A DNA stretch of 54,153 nt from a virus: positions 1-54,153 of IMG/VR virus record IMGVR_UViG_3300009181_000094. One strand, 5' to 3'. The position numbers and the translations under genes are program-made. The notes beneath the pieces were generated by a model, which saw only the letters and a list, made by a program, of their open reading frames with translations, was not told the DNA's origin and made no database searches. Of this stretch, positions 9,564 to 17,895 are shown piece by piece. Numbering within the stretch: position 1 is the stretch's first letter; the number at the start of each line of letters is the position of its first letter.

Positions 9564-10963
9564 AGTACGATCCTCCAGGTGCCTCCAACGTATACACCTT
9601 GATAACTTTTGATCCATGCATCGCCAGCCCAACGATACTGTATGCCTGTGGTGATATTTGTAACATATTGTGTGCTGTTGGTTTCAGTGGCAGCACGAAA
9701 CACCACATGCCAGTAGTTGTTGCTATATTCAATAATGTCATTGGCCTGTGCCACAAGTCCACGACCGTTCGCACCTACCCATGCTTGAGCAGGGTCAGTA
9801 TTGTTGACTGATCCTGTGTCTTCGGTCAACAAATATCGTTGCCCTTCCAAGGCAGAATCTAAACCGTCGCCAGGACCTGATGTCAGTGGATTGATAACAG
9901 CATCAATAGGATCTAGTGTATTTTGCGGGGTAGTATCAATGTCAACATTATACAGCATGAATCTGTCATCGTTAGGGTCAAGTGCAATGGTGCCAATTAC
10001 TTCAGTGCCGTCAGGTTGTTCCAAACATATTTGACTCACACCAGGTCGAAGTGTGCCATACAGGTCTACCACAGTCGGCCACAACAAGTTGGAGTCTGGA
10101 ATAATTATTGTGGGATCTAGTTCTGCGTTGTTGGGTTCTTCAACCACAGATCTTTGTTGCAAACATTGTATTTTGTTGTTAACCAGGACCACGGCCCAGT
10201 TGTAAGGTGTGATAACTTGTCTGGTGCCCAGTAATAAATCACTGTCGGTGACTGCATTGTGTAAATCGCCTTGTGCATCATACATTGACGCAATCACACG
10301 TTCTATCACACCCAGTTTCTTGACCTTGGCTGGACTCGACAACCAAATTGGCATGCTAAAAGTCAATGTGGCAACGTCAATAGGATTTTCTGTGCCAATA
10401 GGAATAGTTCTGCTGGTCCATGCAGTTCTATCCAGATACATCACACTCAGGCTGGTCCAGTCAATGTAGTTGTCAGTGCTTTGAATTTCTAAACTGGGAT
10501 TGAACAGTGTAAGGATCTGCTCTAGCAACTGCAACTTTTGATTGGTATTTGATGTCCAGATATCCAATTGTATTGTGAGCTTGAATGGCACAGGCATCAA
10601 GCGTTCCACTGTGAATGCACTGCCTTGTGTGGTTTCGTAGGTTTCTGTTGCTGAATCATAAGTGCGTTGACGCACATTGATCTTGCTCACAAAGTAAGGC
10701 TCTTGCATGCGACTTTGTTCATAGTCCAAACCAGTGATATAAAATGTCATTAGTGGTGTTGAAGGCAAACTGTTGCGTGAGTTTTCTTGTATGATGGTTT
10801 GCGCATTGCGACTAGCATCACCATAGCGCACAGGCACACGCAACAGCGTGGCAGCGTTTACTCCGTCGTTTTCATTGGCATACTCTACTTGAAAGCCTGA
10901 AAAGATTCTTGTGAACTGCAACAAGAATCTGCGTATTTGTTCATCGTAAAAAAATTGCTGAAT
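9560..10963 (-). CDS. 15: Tail sheath stabiliser and completion protein, gp15-like (ATT start)
   Basis: Caps the sheathed tail and joins it to the neck. The first residues read (M)QQFFYDEQIRRF, matching the MFGYFYNSSFRRY opening of T4 gp15, followed by a gp15-like middle (LLRVPVRYGD, MTFYITGLDY, a KINVRQRTY segment and a FTVERLMPVPFKL region). There is no ATG, GTG or TTG that includes this conserved start. The first codon that does is ATT at 10963-10961, seven bases downstream of AGGAG (10975-10971), just after the gp14 stop. A TTG at 10924 is the alternative but drops 13 conserved residues. At 467 codons it is much longer than T4 gp15 (about 270 aa). The extra C-terminal part contains small tryptophan-rich modules (YRWAGDAWIKSY). 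Confidence 0.8.
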   Translation of the reverse strand: MQQFFYDEQIRRFLLQFTRIFSGFQVEYANENDGVNAATLLRVPVRYGDASRNAQTIIQENSRNSLPSTPLMTFYITGLDYEQSRMQEPYFVSKINVRQRTYDSATETYETTQGSAFTVERLMPVPFKLTIQLDIWTSNTNQKLQLLEQILTLFNPSLEIQSTDNYIDWTSLSVMYLDRTAWTSRTIPIGTENPIDVATLTFSMPIWLSSPAKVKKLGVIERVIASMYDAQGDLHNAVTDSDLLLGTRQVITPYNWAVVLVNNKIQCLQQRSVVEEPNNAELDPTIIIPDSNLLWPTVVDLYGTLRPGVSQICLEQPDGTEVIGTIALDPNDDRFMLYNVDIDTTPQNTLDPIDAVINPLTSGPGDGLDSALEGQRYLLTEDTGSVNNTDPAQAWVGANGRGLVAQANDIIEYSNNYWHVVFRAATETNSTQYVTNITTGIQYRWAGDAWIKSYQGVYVGGTWRIVL

Positions 10964-10970
10964 TTTAATT

Positions 10971-10975
10971 CTCCT
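10971..10975 (-). promoter_or_regulatory. Ribosome binding site deciding an ATT start for gp15
   Basis: On the minus strand AGGAG lies between the gp14 stop (TAA 10980-10978) and the gp15 frame. The only codon at proper spacing (7 bases) that is in the gp15 frame is ATT at 10963. This is the same arrangement as the known AUU start of bacterial infC. Confidence 0.6.
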
Positions 10976-10977
10976 GG

Positions 10978-12318
10978 TTAGGTGCCAGGCGGTAAGAACC
11001 CACCTTGGTCACCGTTGTCTGCACGTGGTTTAAGTATCTCGCTCAGGCTCTGACGACTTGGAATGTTGCCCAAGTCTTTGGTGTTTACTGTGGCTGTGTT
11101 ATTTACGAAGCCACTGCGCAGTGTTTTATTTGTTGGACCGTTGTTGAGATCTGTTCTTACTTTTTCGTCAACTTTGACCCATCGCAATCCGTCATATCGA
11201 AACAAGCGATTGGGTTTGTAGTCTAATCGCAGTATATACGCCCCCACCACAGGATTAGGCGGAAAGTTCACTGCAGATGTGACCGGAAGTCCGTTGGGCG
11301 CAACACCACCACCAGTAAGATAACCAGCTGCGTAGCCTTCGCTGGTTGGCGTGGTATTCATGCCACCTTGTGTGCCATCCACTGTGACATTGCCATCAGT
11401 GCTGAGACTTGTGGGATTGCCTGGTTCTCCTGTTGGCGTAGTAGACTCAAGATAGAACACAGTATTATCATACCCTGACAACGGAACTTCTGCATCTGCT
11501 TGAGCCAAGATAGCATCATTGATTTCGTAGTCTTTGTTACGGGTTCCCTGTATGTCGCTGATAGTGGCAGGATCATATGATGCCCAAAAATCTGTATTGG
11601 TGATGTCTGTGCCAGCAGGCACATTGCCTTGTGCTTGGTAATAAGTGTTGCCGTAATTGACAATGGTATTTGAAGGATAAAAATTACCTGGATCCCAGAT
11701 GTTTTCTTGCACAAGGGGCTTGTTGGTAATGGTGTTGAACTCTTGCTGGTCCTTCATTGGTGTGCATTTCACACGCCACAAGTGGGGCAACCAAGTTACT
11801 GAAAATCCTTCACTGGCGAAGTCTGCGTCTTGTATCACATAGTATCTGGGCAAGGCTCGGGGGATATTTTGATTCAGCGGATGGTAATCTTTCAAGTTGG
11901 GGATCTCAATAACATCACCGTTCATGAGTTTGCGACCAAATGTGTCAATCATGGTGTTGTAATGAAACGTCATGAATATGGTGTCGTTGTTGAGGAACAG
12001 GCCAAACTGTGTTAGGTCAAAGTCCACATCTTGTGTGTTGTAAACACCGCGCATGATATACACATCAGGATCATAAATTCTATCACGGTTCTCTAACAAC
12101 AGCAAGTCCTGAATGTTCAGCACATCCACTGTTTCGTATGTGGGCTGAGTGGCATCAAAATTTCCACTTAGTGCTGAGTCATCGCCACCCGATTGTGGAC
12201 CCATGTATTTGTGAATGTAGATATCCAATCCGCCCACAGTGTACATTTCACGTATGGTGCGGTCCAAAAATTGATAGTCTCTGGTGCGGTTGGGGCGGTA
12301 TAGGGATAAGCGTGGCAT
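10978..12318 (-). CDS. 14: Neck protein gp14-like with extra C-terminal modules
   Basis: Neck/head-completion protein that attaches the tail. The N-terminal 200 residues carry the gp14 pattern: IREMYTVGGLDIYIHKY, LLENRDRIYDPDVYIM, FGLFLNNDTIFMTF, then an RKLMNGDVIEIP and a YYVIQDADF segment. It is 446 aa, versus about 256 in T4. Residues 208-248 read like a carbohydrate-binding module of the CBM5/12 type (W..G..Y....V.YG..YYQAQG......W). A further tail segment (ILRLDYKPNRLFRYDGLRW) is common in neck proteins of aquatic T4-like phages. A perfect TATAAATA lies 4 bases upstream of the ATG. First gene of the gp14-gp15-Nudix operon. Confidence 0.8.
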   Translation of the reverse strand: MPRLSLYRPNRTRDYQFLDRTIREMYTVGGLDIYIHKYMGPQSGGDDSALSGNFDATQPTYETVDVLNIQDLLLLENRDRIYDPDVYIMRGVYNTQDVDFDLTQFGLFLNNDTIFMTFHYNTMIDTFGRKLMNGDVIEIPNLKDYHPLNQNIPRALPRYYVIQDADFASEGFSVTWLPHLWRVKCTPMKDQQEFNTITNKPLVQENIWDPGNFYPSNTIVNYGNTYYQAQGNVPAGTDITNTDFWASYDPATISDIQGTRNKDYEINDAILAQADAEVPLSGYDNTVFYLESTTPTGEPGNPTSLSTDGNVTVDGTQGGMNTTPTSEGYAAGYLTGGGVAPNGLPVTSAVNFPPNPVVGAYILRLDYKPNRLFRYDGLRWVKVDEKVRTDLNNGPTNKTLRSGFVNNTATVNTKDLGNIPSRQSLSEILKPRADNGDQGGFLPPGT

Positions 12319-12322
12319 GTTA

Positions 12323-12330
12323 TATTTATA
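12323..12330 (-). promoter_or_regulatory. T4-type late promoter TATAAATA before gp14
   Basis: Reading the minus strand, TATAAATA ends at 12323 and the gp14 ATG begins at 12318, leaving only TAAC between. T4 late transcription starts about 6-7 bases after this box, which would place the start at or inside the ATG. The box matches the T4 late consensus exactly. Confidence 0.7.
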
Positions 12331-12356
12331 GCACTTTGGGTTTACATTTGCTGGGG

Positions 12357-12385
12357 TTGACCAATAATTGCCAAAATGCTATAAT
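12357..12385 (+). promoter_or_regulatory. Sigma70-like promoter P1 (repeat family)
   Basis: TTGACC (12357-12362), a 17-base spacer beginning AATAAT and ending TGC, then TATAAT (12380-12385). Four other sites in the window (12709, 49548, 49841, 50071) share the -35, the AATAAT, the TGC extended -10 and the spacing. It drives the 89-aa gene and is divergent from the late gp14 promoter. Confidence 0.85.
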
Positions 12386-12412
12386 ATGGACTTAACAACA
12401 AAGGAGCCAACA

Positions 12413-12682
12413 ATGAGTGATTTAGTTACAGATTTGCACAGTGAGATGATTAACAGTGTAGCACCAAATTACAATATCAATTATGAAGCAGAGGCTCTTG
12501 CTAGTTTTGAAGCCTCAGGCGATGACTTGATGGAAGCACTTGAGACTCGGGCTACAGACTTTATTGCAGAGACAACTGGGGCAGATGTGCGTGAGGACTT
12601 GGGTGGGCTCACTGTATTTTTCCGTGGTAATACTTTGGTTGCATTTTATGATTACGAGCAATTTAAAGGGCATGTGTTCTAA
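12413..12682 (+). CDS. Small acidic protein of unknown function, 89 aa
   Basis: The start is the ATG at 12413, preceded by AAGGAGCC at 12401 and by promoter P1. An upstream in-frame ATG at 12368 lies inside the promoter and is rejected. The protein is acidic (begins MSDLVTDLHSEM), mostly helical in its first 60 residues and ends in a strand-rich stretch (LTVFFRGNTLVAFYDYEQF). No known motif. It shares promoter type and leader box with the 378-aa gene downstream and with three genes near 49600-51171, so it probably belongs to an early-expressed set, perhaps acting on the host. Function not recognised. Confidence 0.7.
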   Translation: MSDLVTDLHSEMINSVAPNYNINYEAEALASFEASGDDLMEALETRATDFIAETTGADVREDLGGLTVFFRGNTLVAFYDYEQFKGHVF

Positions 12683-12684
12683 AA

Positions 12685-12708
12685 CCCTGAGCCCGCAAGG
12701 GCTTTGGG
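12685..12708 (+). terminator. GNRA-loop hairpin between gene and promoter P2
   Basis: AGCCC-GCAA-GGGCT with an outer CCC/GGG pair forms a stable hairpin directly after the stop of the 89-aa gene and directly before the -35 of P2. There is no U-tract, so it may be a weak terminator or an mRNA 3' end stabiliser. Confidence 0.45.
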
Positions 12709-12737
12709 TTGACCAATAATTGCCATTCTGCTATAAT
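12709..12737 (+). promoter_or_regulatory. Sigma70-like promoter P2 (repeat family)
   Basis: TTGACC (12709-12714), 17-base spacer starting AATAATTGCC, TATAAT (12732-12737). Nearly identical to P1, 352 bases upstream. It is followed by an AAGGAGCCCAC leader and the ATG at 12761. Confidence 0.85.
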
Positions 12738-12760
12738 TACATATAATTTAAGGAGCCCAC

Positions 12761-13897
12761 ATGAACGCAACACGAGCCGCTGTCCGGCCAATGAACCCTC
12801 GCAGTCCTGATACCAAATACACAGGACTAGAACCCACATGGCGTGTGCAACCCACAGACGATCGCACCAGCCAACTCAGTGCTGCCTTTTCGTGGTATAA
12901 CTATTTTTATGGCAAGAAAGATGCTCGCGAAATGCTGGTAGCATACTTGGAGCATCATGGACGCAAAGCAGATGTCCGTGCCCTCAAAGGAGTGCCAGAT
13001 TCAGCAGTTCGTTTGACCACGGCATGGTTGTGCCGCATGAGCATGGTGGGACTGGAACTCACAGACACTGAGCAAGTGAGACTAGAAGGTTACATACAAG
13101 AAATTCTAAAAGCCCGCGAACCCGAAGTAGCAGTGGTAGAAGCCGTACCTGTGGTGGTCAAGCCCAACATTCAAGATCGCCTGCGTGAAAAGGTATCAGA
13201 ATGTGCTGGCGAATTGGACGGCATGTTTGATGAGTTTGTTGTAAACGGCGCCAAGATGAGTGCAGACTACAAGCCTATCACAGTTATACGTGGCTTAAAT
13301 GTAGCACCGCAAATGATTTCGGACATTGCCAACTTGTGGAAACACAAACTTGCAGAATTTGAAACTGTGATCGAGGGCAAGGACGCACAATTGGTTGAGG
13401 GCTATAGCCACCTAAGCAAGATTCAAATGCGCAATCTTGTGAAGTTTTGTGAAGCGGTCATAAATGACTGTGGTGCGTATGTGCAGATCAAGAAAGTAGA
13501 ACGCAAGCCACGCAAGGTCAAGTCAGTGCCACCTGAGAAACGTGCCGCAAAATTCAAAGTGCTCATGGACTTTGCCGAGCTCAAGCTCAAAGGGCTTCCT
13601 GCCGCAAGTCTTGTGGACAAAGCCGAAGCCTGGTTGTATGACACCAAAAAGCGCAAGTTGATACACCTTGTTGCTGACAGCCACACACAGGCATTCACTG
13701 TGAAAAGCAACAGCATCATTGGTTTCAGCACCATTGAGACCATGCAGAAAACTGTGCGCAAGCCAGCAGATGTTGTGAAAGCAGTGCAAGCCGCAGGCAA
13801 GCCAGCGGCACGTAAGATCTACAAGGACTTGACTACTACAGAAACCCCGTTTAACGGGCGCGGCACAGAGAATTTGATGGTGCTCAAGGCCTGGTAA
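12761..13897 (+). CDS. Conserved unknown protein, 378 aa
   Basis: Driven by promoter P2, with AAGGAGCC 8 bases before the ATG. The N-terminal 120 residues look helical and basic-aromatic (AFSWYNYFYGKKDA, then an LVAYLEHHGRKADV stretch). A variable linker (about 125-140) follows, then a helical middle, a KKVERKPRKVKSV basic patch near 250 and a C-terminal half (YDTKKRKLIHL, SIIGFSTIETM) that could bind nucleic acid. No catalytic motif, signal peptide or membrane segment. I recall similar uncharacterised proteins in aquatic T4-like phages but cannot name a function. The radical SAM gene starts 8 bases after its stop. Confidence 0.75.
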   Translation: MNATRAAVRPMNPRSPDTKYTGLEPTWRVQPTDDRTSQLSAAFSWYNYFYGKKDAREMLVAYLEHHGRKADVRALKGVPDSAVRLTTAWLCRMSMVGLELTDTEQVRLEGYIQEILKAREPEVAVVEAVPVVVKPNIQDRLREKVSECAGELDGMFDEFVVNGAKMSADYKPITVIRGLNVAPQMISDIANLWKHKLAEFETVIEGKDAQLVEGYSHLSKIQMRNLVKFCEAVINDCGAYVQIKKVERKPRKVKSVPPEKRAAKFKVLMDFAELKLKGLPAASLVDKAEAWLYDTKKRKLIHLVADSHTQAFTVKSNSIIGFSTIETMQKTVRKPADVVKAVQAAGKPAARKIYKDLTTTETPFNGRGTENLMVLKAW

Positions 13898-13904
13898 GTA
13901 ATGA

Positions 13905-14867
13905 ATGCCACAAGATACCAGATATGTATTAGACAAGGTTGAATTTTACATCACGAATGTTTGCAATTTAAATTGTGATCAGTGCAATCGATTCAATGAT
14001 TATAAATTTGCCGGCTGGCAACGATGGAGCGACTACGAAGCAGTTCACCGTCGGTGGGCTGACCTCATTGACATCAAGCAAATAGTAATCCTTGGCGGTG
14101 AACCCTTGTTGAATCCTTCTATAAATGAATGGATTAGAGGACTGTCAGACACATGGAAAAGACCAGTGCAAGTGTTAACCAACGGCACACGCTTAAATCA
14201 CACACCTGGATTGTATGAATCACTGCTGTCTTGGCACACTGATCCCGCAGTATTCAAACACTGGGTTGGTATCAGTGTTCACAACAAAGAAGACTTGGAT
14301 TTTTATATACAAGAAGCCAAAAAATTTCTTTGTGAACCTATTCAGATATTCACCAACAAACAAGAAACTGATGAAGAAAAATCAACACTTGGCGCTGATT
14401 TGGCACTCCTGGACGTGAATGGGGTCAGGGTGTGTTTTTGGATTCAAGACAATTTTTACAATGCTGCTGTTACCAAAAACAGCAACGGAGAGCTGACGTT
14501 GTTCAACAATGATCCAGAGATATCGCACAAGCACTGTGGATTTGTGCAATGGAAAAACTATCATTTTATCCGCGGCGCCTTGAACAAATGCGGACCTGCC
14601 CCGTTGTTTGCTGAGTTCGATCGTCAGCATCCATTGGCAATCAGCTCAGCTGATCGAGAACTGATCAATGCTTATCAGCCCTACACCGTAGATCAAGTGG
14701 AGCAACAGGGTGTTGATATTTTAAAAAACATTGACTCAGTATTGCCTCAGTGCAAGTTTTGCCCTGGTCCTAATGACATGAAATACCGGCAAATTCATGC
14801 TACTCTTAAAAATAAAACCATCCCCATAAATCAAATTAGAGCAAAAGAACTGCAGGAATCGCAATAA
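13905..14867 (+). CDS. Radical SAM protein
   Basis: The iron-sulphur and SAM site CX3CX2C is present at C20, C24 and C27 (NVCNLNCDQC), followed by GGEPLL near residue 65, the usual SAM-binding strand motif. The middle is a standard partial TIM-barrel length. Two late cysteines (CKFCPGP, about residues 287-290) could bind a second cluster or zinc. Start at ATG 13905 fits the family; an ATG four bases earlier is in another frame. It lies between an unknown early-type gene and gp13. Substrate unknown. It is distinct from the two other radical SAM proteins in the window, which have an N-terminal cysteine domain. Confidence 0.88.
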   Translation: MPQDTRYVLDKVEFYITNVCNLNCDQCNRFNDYKFAGWQRWSDYEAVHRRWADLIDIKQIVILGGEPLLNPSINEWIRGLSDTWKRPVQVLTNGTRLNHTPGLYESLLSWHTDPAVFKHWVGISVHNKEDLDFYIQEAKKFLCEPIQIFTNKQETDEEKSTLGADLALLDVNGVRVCFWIQDNFYNAAVTKNSNGELTLFNNDPEISHKHCGFVQWKNYHFIRGALNKCGPAPLFAEFDRQHPLAISSADRELINAYQPYTVDQVEQQGVDILKNIDSVLPQCKFCPGPNDMKYRQIHATLKNKTIPINQIRAKELQESQ

Positions 14868-14870
14868 ATA
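14863..14870 (+). promoter_or_regulatory. Late promoter AATAAATA before gp13
   Basis: AATAAATA lies 18 bases before the gp13 ATG (14889), overlapping the stop of the radical SAM gene. A short leader with CAGGAACCGGAG follows, so unlike several other boxes here this one leaves room for a ribosome site. Confidence 0.6.
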
Positions 14871-14888
14871 CAGGAACCGGAGTTCCAG

Positions 14889-15659
14889 ATGCCAGAACAG
14901 CAACAACAATCACTGCCCACACTAAAGCAAAACTTAATTGAATATGTCAAACTTCAATTGGGCGGCGACATCATTGACCTAGAACTAGATCCTTCACACT
15001 ACGAAGCAGCCTATCAAAAAACCATTGGCACTTATCGCCAGCGAGCCAACAATGCCTATGAAGAAAGCTACAGTTTTATGCAGTTGGTCACAGATGTCAA
15101 CATCTACGAGCTGCCCCAAGAAGTCATTAGTGTGCGCCAAATCTTCCGTAGAACTTTTGGCGATAGCTCAGGACCGTTTGCATCAAACTTTGATCCATTT
15201 GCACAAGCGTCAATCAACGTTTACCTCATGAACTTCAACGTGGCGGGCGGCCTTGCTACCTATGACTTCTACAGTCAGTATATTGAATTGGCTGGACGCA
15301 TGTTTGGTGCATACATGAACTACACATGGAATCCTGTCACAAAGAAATTGCAACTGATTCGTGATCCCAAAGGGTCAGGCGAAACTGTGTTGCTGTGGAG
15401 TTATAACTTAAAACCCGAATTTAACTTGTTGAATGACTTTCAAATCAGTCAGTGGATACGAGACTACATGGTGGCCAATTGCAAAATGATCATTGGCGAG
15501 GCACGTGAGAAATTTGGCACCATAGCTGGACCACAAGGTGGCGGTAGTCTAAACGGTGCTGCCATGAAGTCAGAAGCACAGACCCAAATGGATGGCCTAA
15601 TTGAGCAACTCAAAATGTATGTGGATGGGTCACAACCACTTACATTTGTTATTGGCTAA
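14889..15659 (+). CDS. 13: Neck protein gp13-like
   Basis: Head-completion/neck protein acting with gp14. 256 aa. The opening (LKQNLIEYVKLQLGGDI, then DPSHYEAAYQKTIGTYR) and the following QLVTDVNIYELPQEVISV block match the gp13 pattern of T4-like phages: a helical start, a DxxxxxxxLDxAL-like helix and a strand with YxLPxxV. The central YIELAGRMFG and LLWSYNLKPE and the C-terminal WIRDYMVANCKMIIGEAREKFG helix also fit. Its late promoter AATAAATA overlaps the preceding gene end. In T4 genes 13, 14 and 15 are adjacent. Here gp13 is on the opposite strand from gp14 and gp15. Confidence 0.75.
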   Translation: MPEQQQQSLPTLKQNLIEYVKLQLGGDIIDLELDPSHYEAAYQKTIGTYRQRANNAYEESYSFMQLVTDVNIYELPQEVISVRQIFRRTFGDSSGPFASNFDPFAQASINVYLMNFNVAGGLATYDFYSQYIELAGRMFGAYMNYTWNPVTKKLQLIRDPKGSGETVLLWSYNLKPEFNLLNDFQISQWIRDYMVANCKMIIGEAREKFGTIAGPQGGGSLNGAAMKSEAQTQMDGLIEQLKMYVDGSQPLTFVIG

Positions 15660-15686
15660 ACTGCTCGTACTTTCTTTTAAATTTCA

Positions 15687-15695
15687 TGCTATAAT
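15687..15695 (+). promoter_or_regulatory. Possible extended -10 (TGCTATAAT) before the exonuclease
   Basis: TGCTATAAT matches the extended -10 of promoters P1-P5, but there is no matching TTGACC 17 bases upstream. The -10 ends 5 bases before the ATG at 15701, so any transcript from it would be nearly leaderless. Confidence 0.35.
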
Positions 15696-15700
15696 GCGGT

Positions 15701-16219
15701 ATGGACTTAATGATCGACATTGAAGGTTTGGCCACTGGCCCTGAAGCAACAATACTGACCATTGCGGCTCAGGCATTTGATCCGCTGGGCACAGGTTACT
15801 ACGAACACAAATACTATGCTCGAGTAGATCTTGAAAGCCAAGAGAATCGTACCATTGAACAAGGCACTATAAACTGGTGGGCTACACAAAAAGAAGCCCA
15901 ACAAGAAGCCTTTGCTGAAGATGGGCGAATTCCGCTAGATCAAGCACTGGATGAATTACACCGGTTATGCTGGAAGTGCAATCGTATCTGGATGAATGGT
16001 CCCACATACGATGCCAACATCCTGGAGCATGCCTACAAGAGTTATCACAAACCCCTGCCTTGGCAGTATTACAAGATTCGTGATGCACGAACAGTGTATA
16101 GTTTGTGGCCAGGGTTGCCCAAGCCTGCTACCAGTCACCATGCGCTGGAAGACTGTCGCAGACAAATTGATTTGTTACAAGCAACTCTGCAACATTTAAA
16201 CATAACTGAACTAGCATGA
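15701..16219 (+). CDS. DEDDh 3'-5' exonuclease, DexA/Rv2179c-like
   Basis: Likely degrades DNA or RNA from the 3' end, as T4 DexA does. 172 aa. Motif Exo I is DIE (D6, E8) in MIDIEGLATGPEATIL. Exo II is the Asp in NGPTYDANIL (about residue 106). Exo III is HHALEDC, with H and D four residues apart, giving the DEDDh set. A TINWW segment about 50 residues in is typical of the Rv2179c-like exoribonuclease family (PF16473). The stop overlaps the next start (ATGA at 16216), so it is coupled to the following glycosyltransferase-like gene. Confidence 0.82.
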   Translation: MDLMIDIEGLATGPEATILTIAAQAFDPLGTGYYEHKYYARVDLESQENRTIEQGTINWWATQKEAQQEAFAEDGRIPLDQALDELHRLCWKCNRIWMNGPTYDANILEHAYKSYHKPLPWQYYKIRDARTVYSLWPGLPKPATSHHALEDCRRQIDLLQATLQHLNITELA

Positions 16220-17244
16220 TCATTTCTCGATCTGCTGAATTTTTGTTCAACAGTTGCTCTGACACCGCGGTAGAAATATTTTGCAACAAAATTGTTGCTA
16301 AAAAACCCACACATGTTTTTTTGACTGTGTTGTGGGAAACTTATGAGTGTTCAGATTACTGCAAAACAGTTGATGAATATTTTTACTCTCGCGGTATTCC
16401 TACCACCTGGGTTACAACCACCTGGGCCAAAGATAATATCAGTTGGCAGCAACTGCAAAATCAAGTGGTGTTCGTTGATTTTTGTCTTTTGCGGTCTCAT
16501 CAGGAAATTGTGGTCAGACACAAAAGCAAAATTAATTTAACCTGGAATCCAGACGCTGACCATTATTTGTTTTTGACTGGAAAACCTCACAAAATAAATC
16601 GTGCTGGCTTGCTGTATAAACTGCATCAACAAGATTTACTCAAACAGTGCAATTACAGTTTTTTCATGCATCAAGGCATGTGGCAACAGACTAAAAATGT
16701 GTTGCCTGAACTGTCAGATGCTGAATTTGTTGAATTTATAAACAAGTATCAACAATCTCCGGACAATGTGACACCCACCATGCAAGTCCATGACATACAC
16801 TATGGTGGTATACCTTATGATCATGAAATGTATAGCAATTCATTGTTTCGGTTGATTGCTGAAACAGGCATGAATTACACACCACCTTGGCTGTCTGAGA
16901 AAACGTATTTGACCATACTCAACAATCAACCTTTTGTCATTGCTGGTGATATTAATAGTTGTCAATATTTAAAGACCCTGGGGTTTGAAACTTTTGATAA
17001 CATGTTTGACACACCGTCATATGACAACATATTAGACCCTATTGAAAGATTGAACACTGTGATTGAGCATGTCAAGCAGTGGTTGAATGGCAACTTTGAC
17101 CGGACTCGAGTGAAAAATATGGTCGAGCACAACTATCATCAGTTTGAAAATGTAGTGTTAAATACCAAGGACAATTTTAAAAAAGCCACTGGGTATGACA
17201 TTATCAATGCGGTTAACACACGAGACGACATTACAGGATTTTAA
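16216..17244 (+). CDS. Glycosyltransferase-like protein (fucosyltransferase-like C-terminal motif)
   Basis: 342 aa, mixed alpha/beta. The C-terminal half reads SEKTYLTILNNQPFVIAGD, then YLKTLGFETFDNMF...YD and DPIERLNTV. This resembles the nucleotide-sugar binding end of GT10-type and related glycosyltransferases (EKxxxxxxxxxPFVxxG...LxxLGFxTF). The gene at 35114 carries the same motif in diverged form. The N-terminal domain is not recognised. Overlaps the exonuclease stop by 4 bases and is followed directly by gp1. It might modify a host or virion glycan; function is inferred from motif shape only. Confidence 0.6.
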   Translation: MIISRSAEFLFNSCSDTAVEIFCNKIVAKKPTHVFLTVLWETYECSDYCKTVDEYFYSRGIPTTWVTTTWAKDNISWQQLQNQVVFVDFCLLRSHQEIVVRHKSKINLTWNPDADHYLFLTGKPHKINRAGLLYKLHQQDLLKQCNYSFFMHQGMWQQTKNVLPELSDAEFVEFINKYQQSPDNVTPTMQVHDIHYGGIPYDHEMYSNSLFRLIAETGMNYTPPWLSEKTYLTILNNQPFVIAGDINSCQYLKTLGFETFDNMFDTPSYDNILDPIERLNTVIEHVKQWLNGNFDRTRVKNMVEHNYHQFENVVLNTKDNFKKATGYDIINAVNTRDDITGF

Positions 17245-17895
17245 ATGATAATTGGAATTTGTGGATTTATTGGCTCAGGCAAAGATACCATTGCAGATTA
17301 TCTTGTGAATTTGCATCACTTTCGCAGAGAAAGTTTTGCCAACACACTCAAAGACGCTGTGTCACAAGTGTTTGGTTGGGACAGAACCATGCTGGAAGGC
17401 CGCACAAAGCAGGCCCGTGAATGGCGTGAGCAAGTGGATCCATGGTGGGCTGAACGACTGGGCATACCGCACTTGACTCCACGTTTTATTCTACAACAAT
17501 GGGGCACAGAAGTATGCCGCAAAAACTTTCACGATGACATCTGGATTGCCAGCCTGGAAAACAAACTACGCAATTCAAAGGATGATGTTGTTATAAGTGA
17601 TTGCAGATTTCCCAACGAGATCCAAGCAATTAAACAAGCAGGAGGCATTGTGGTGCGTGTGGTGCGTGGGCCTGAACCTGAGTGGTATGATGCGGCTGTG
17701 AGTGTAAATCGTGGACCCAATGGTAACAGCACCTGGGCATTGAGTGGGCGTCGATTAGATCAACTGGGGGTGCATGCTAGTGAAACAAGTTGGGTGGGCA
17801 CACAGTTTGACGTAGTGCTGGACAACAATAGCACACTGGACAATTTATATCAACAGGTCAAGCGTCTGGTTCAAGATCACCCGCCCGCCAAGTAA
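17245..17895 (+). CDS. 1: Deoxynucleoside monophosphate kinase gp1
   Basis: Phosphorylates dNMPs to dNDPs for phage DNA synthesis. 216 aa. The P-loop GFIGSGKDT (residues 7-15) opens the protein. The gp1-type substrate region (SQVFGWDRTMLEGRTKQ, then WREQVDPWW and ILQQWGTEVCR) and the VVISDCRFPNEIQAIK strand-helix are all present. The C-terminal ASETSW segment fits the family. Starts immediately after the upstream stop. Its last 38 bases overlap the 3' end of an antisense gene. Confidence 0.92.
   Translation: MIIGICGFIGSGKDTIADYLVNLHHFRRESFANTLKDAVSQVFGWDRTMLEGRTKQAREWREQVDPWWAERLGIPHLTPRFILQQWGTEVCRKNFHDDIWIASLENKLRNSKDDVVISDCRFPNEIQAIKQAGGIVVRVVRGPEPEWYDAAVSVNRGPNGNSTWALSGRRLDQLGVHASETSWVGTQFDVVLDNNSTLDNLYQQVKRLVQDHPPAK

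Noticed and set aside
9365-9811. Plus-strand 148-codon frame opposite Nudix and gp15
   Set aside because: It overlaps two well-supported minus-strand genes and shows no protein-like features or ribosome site.
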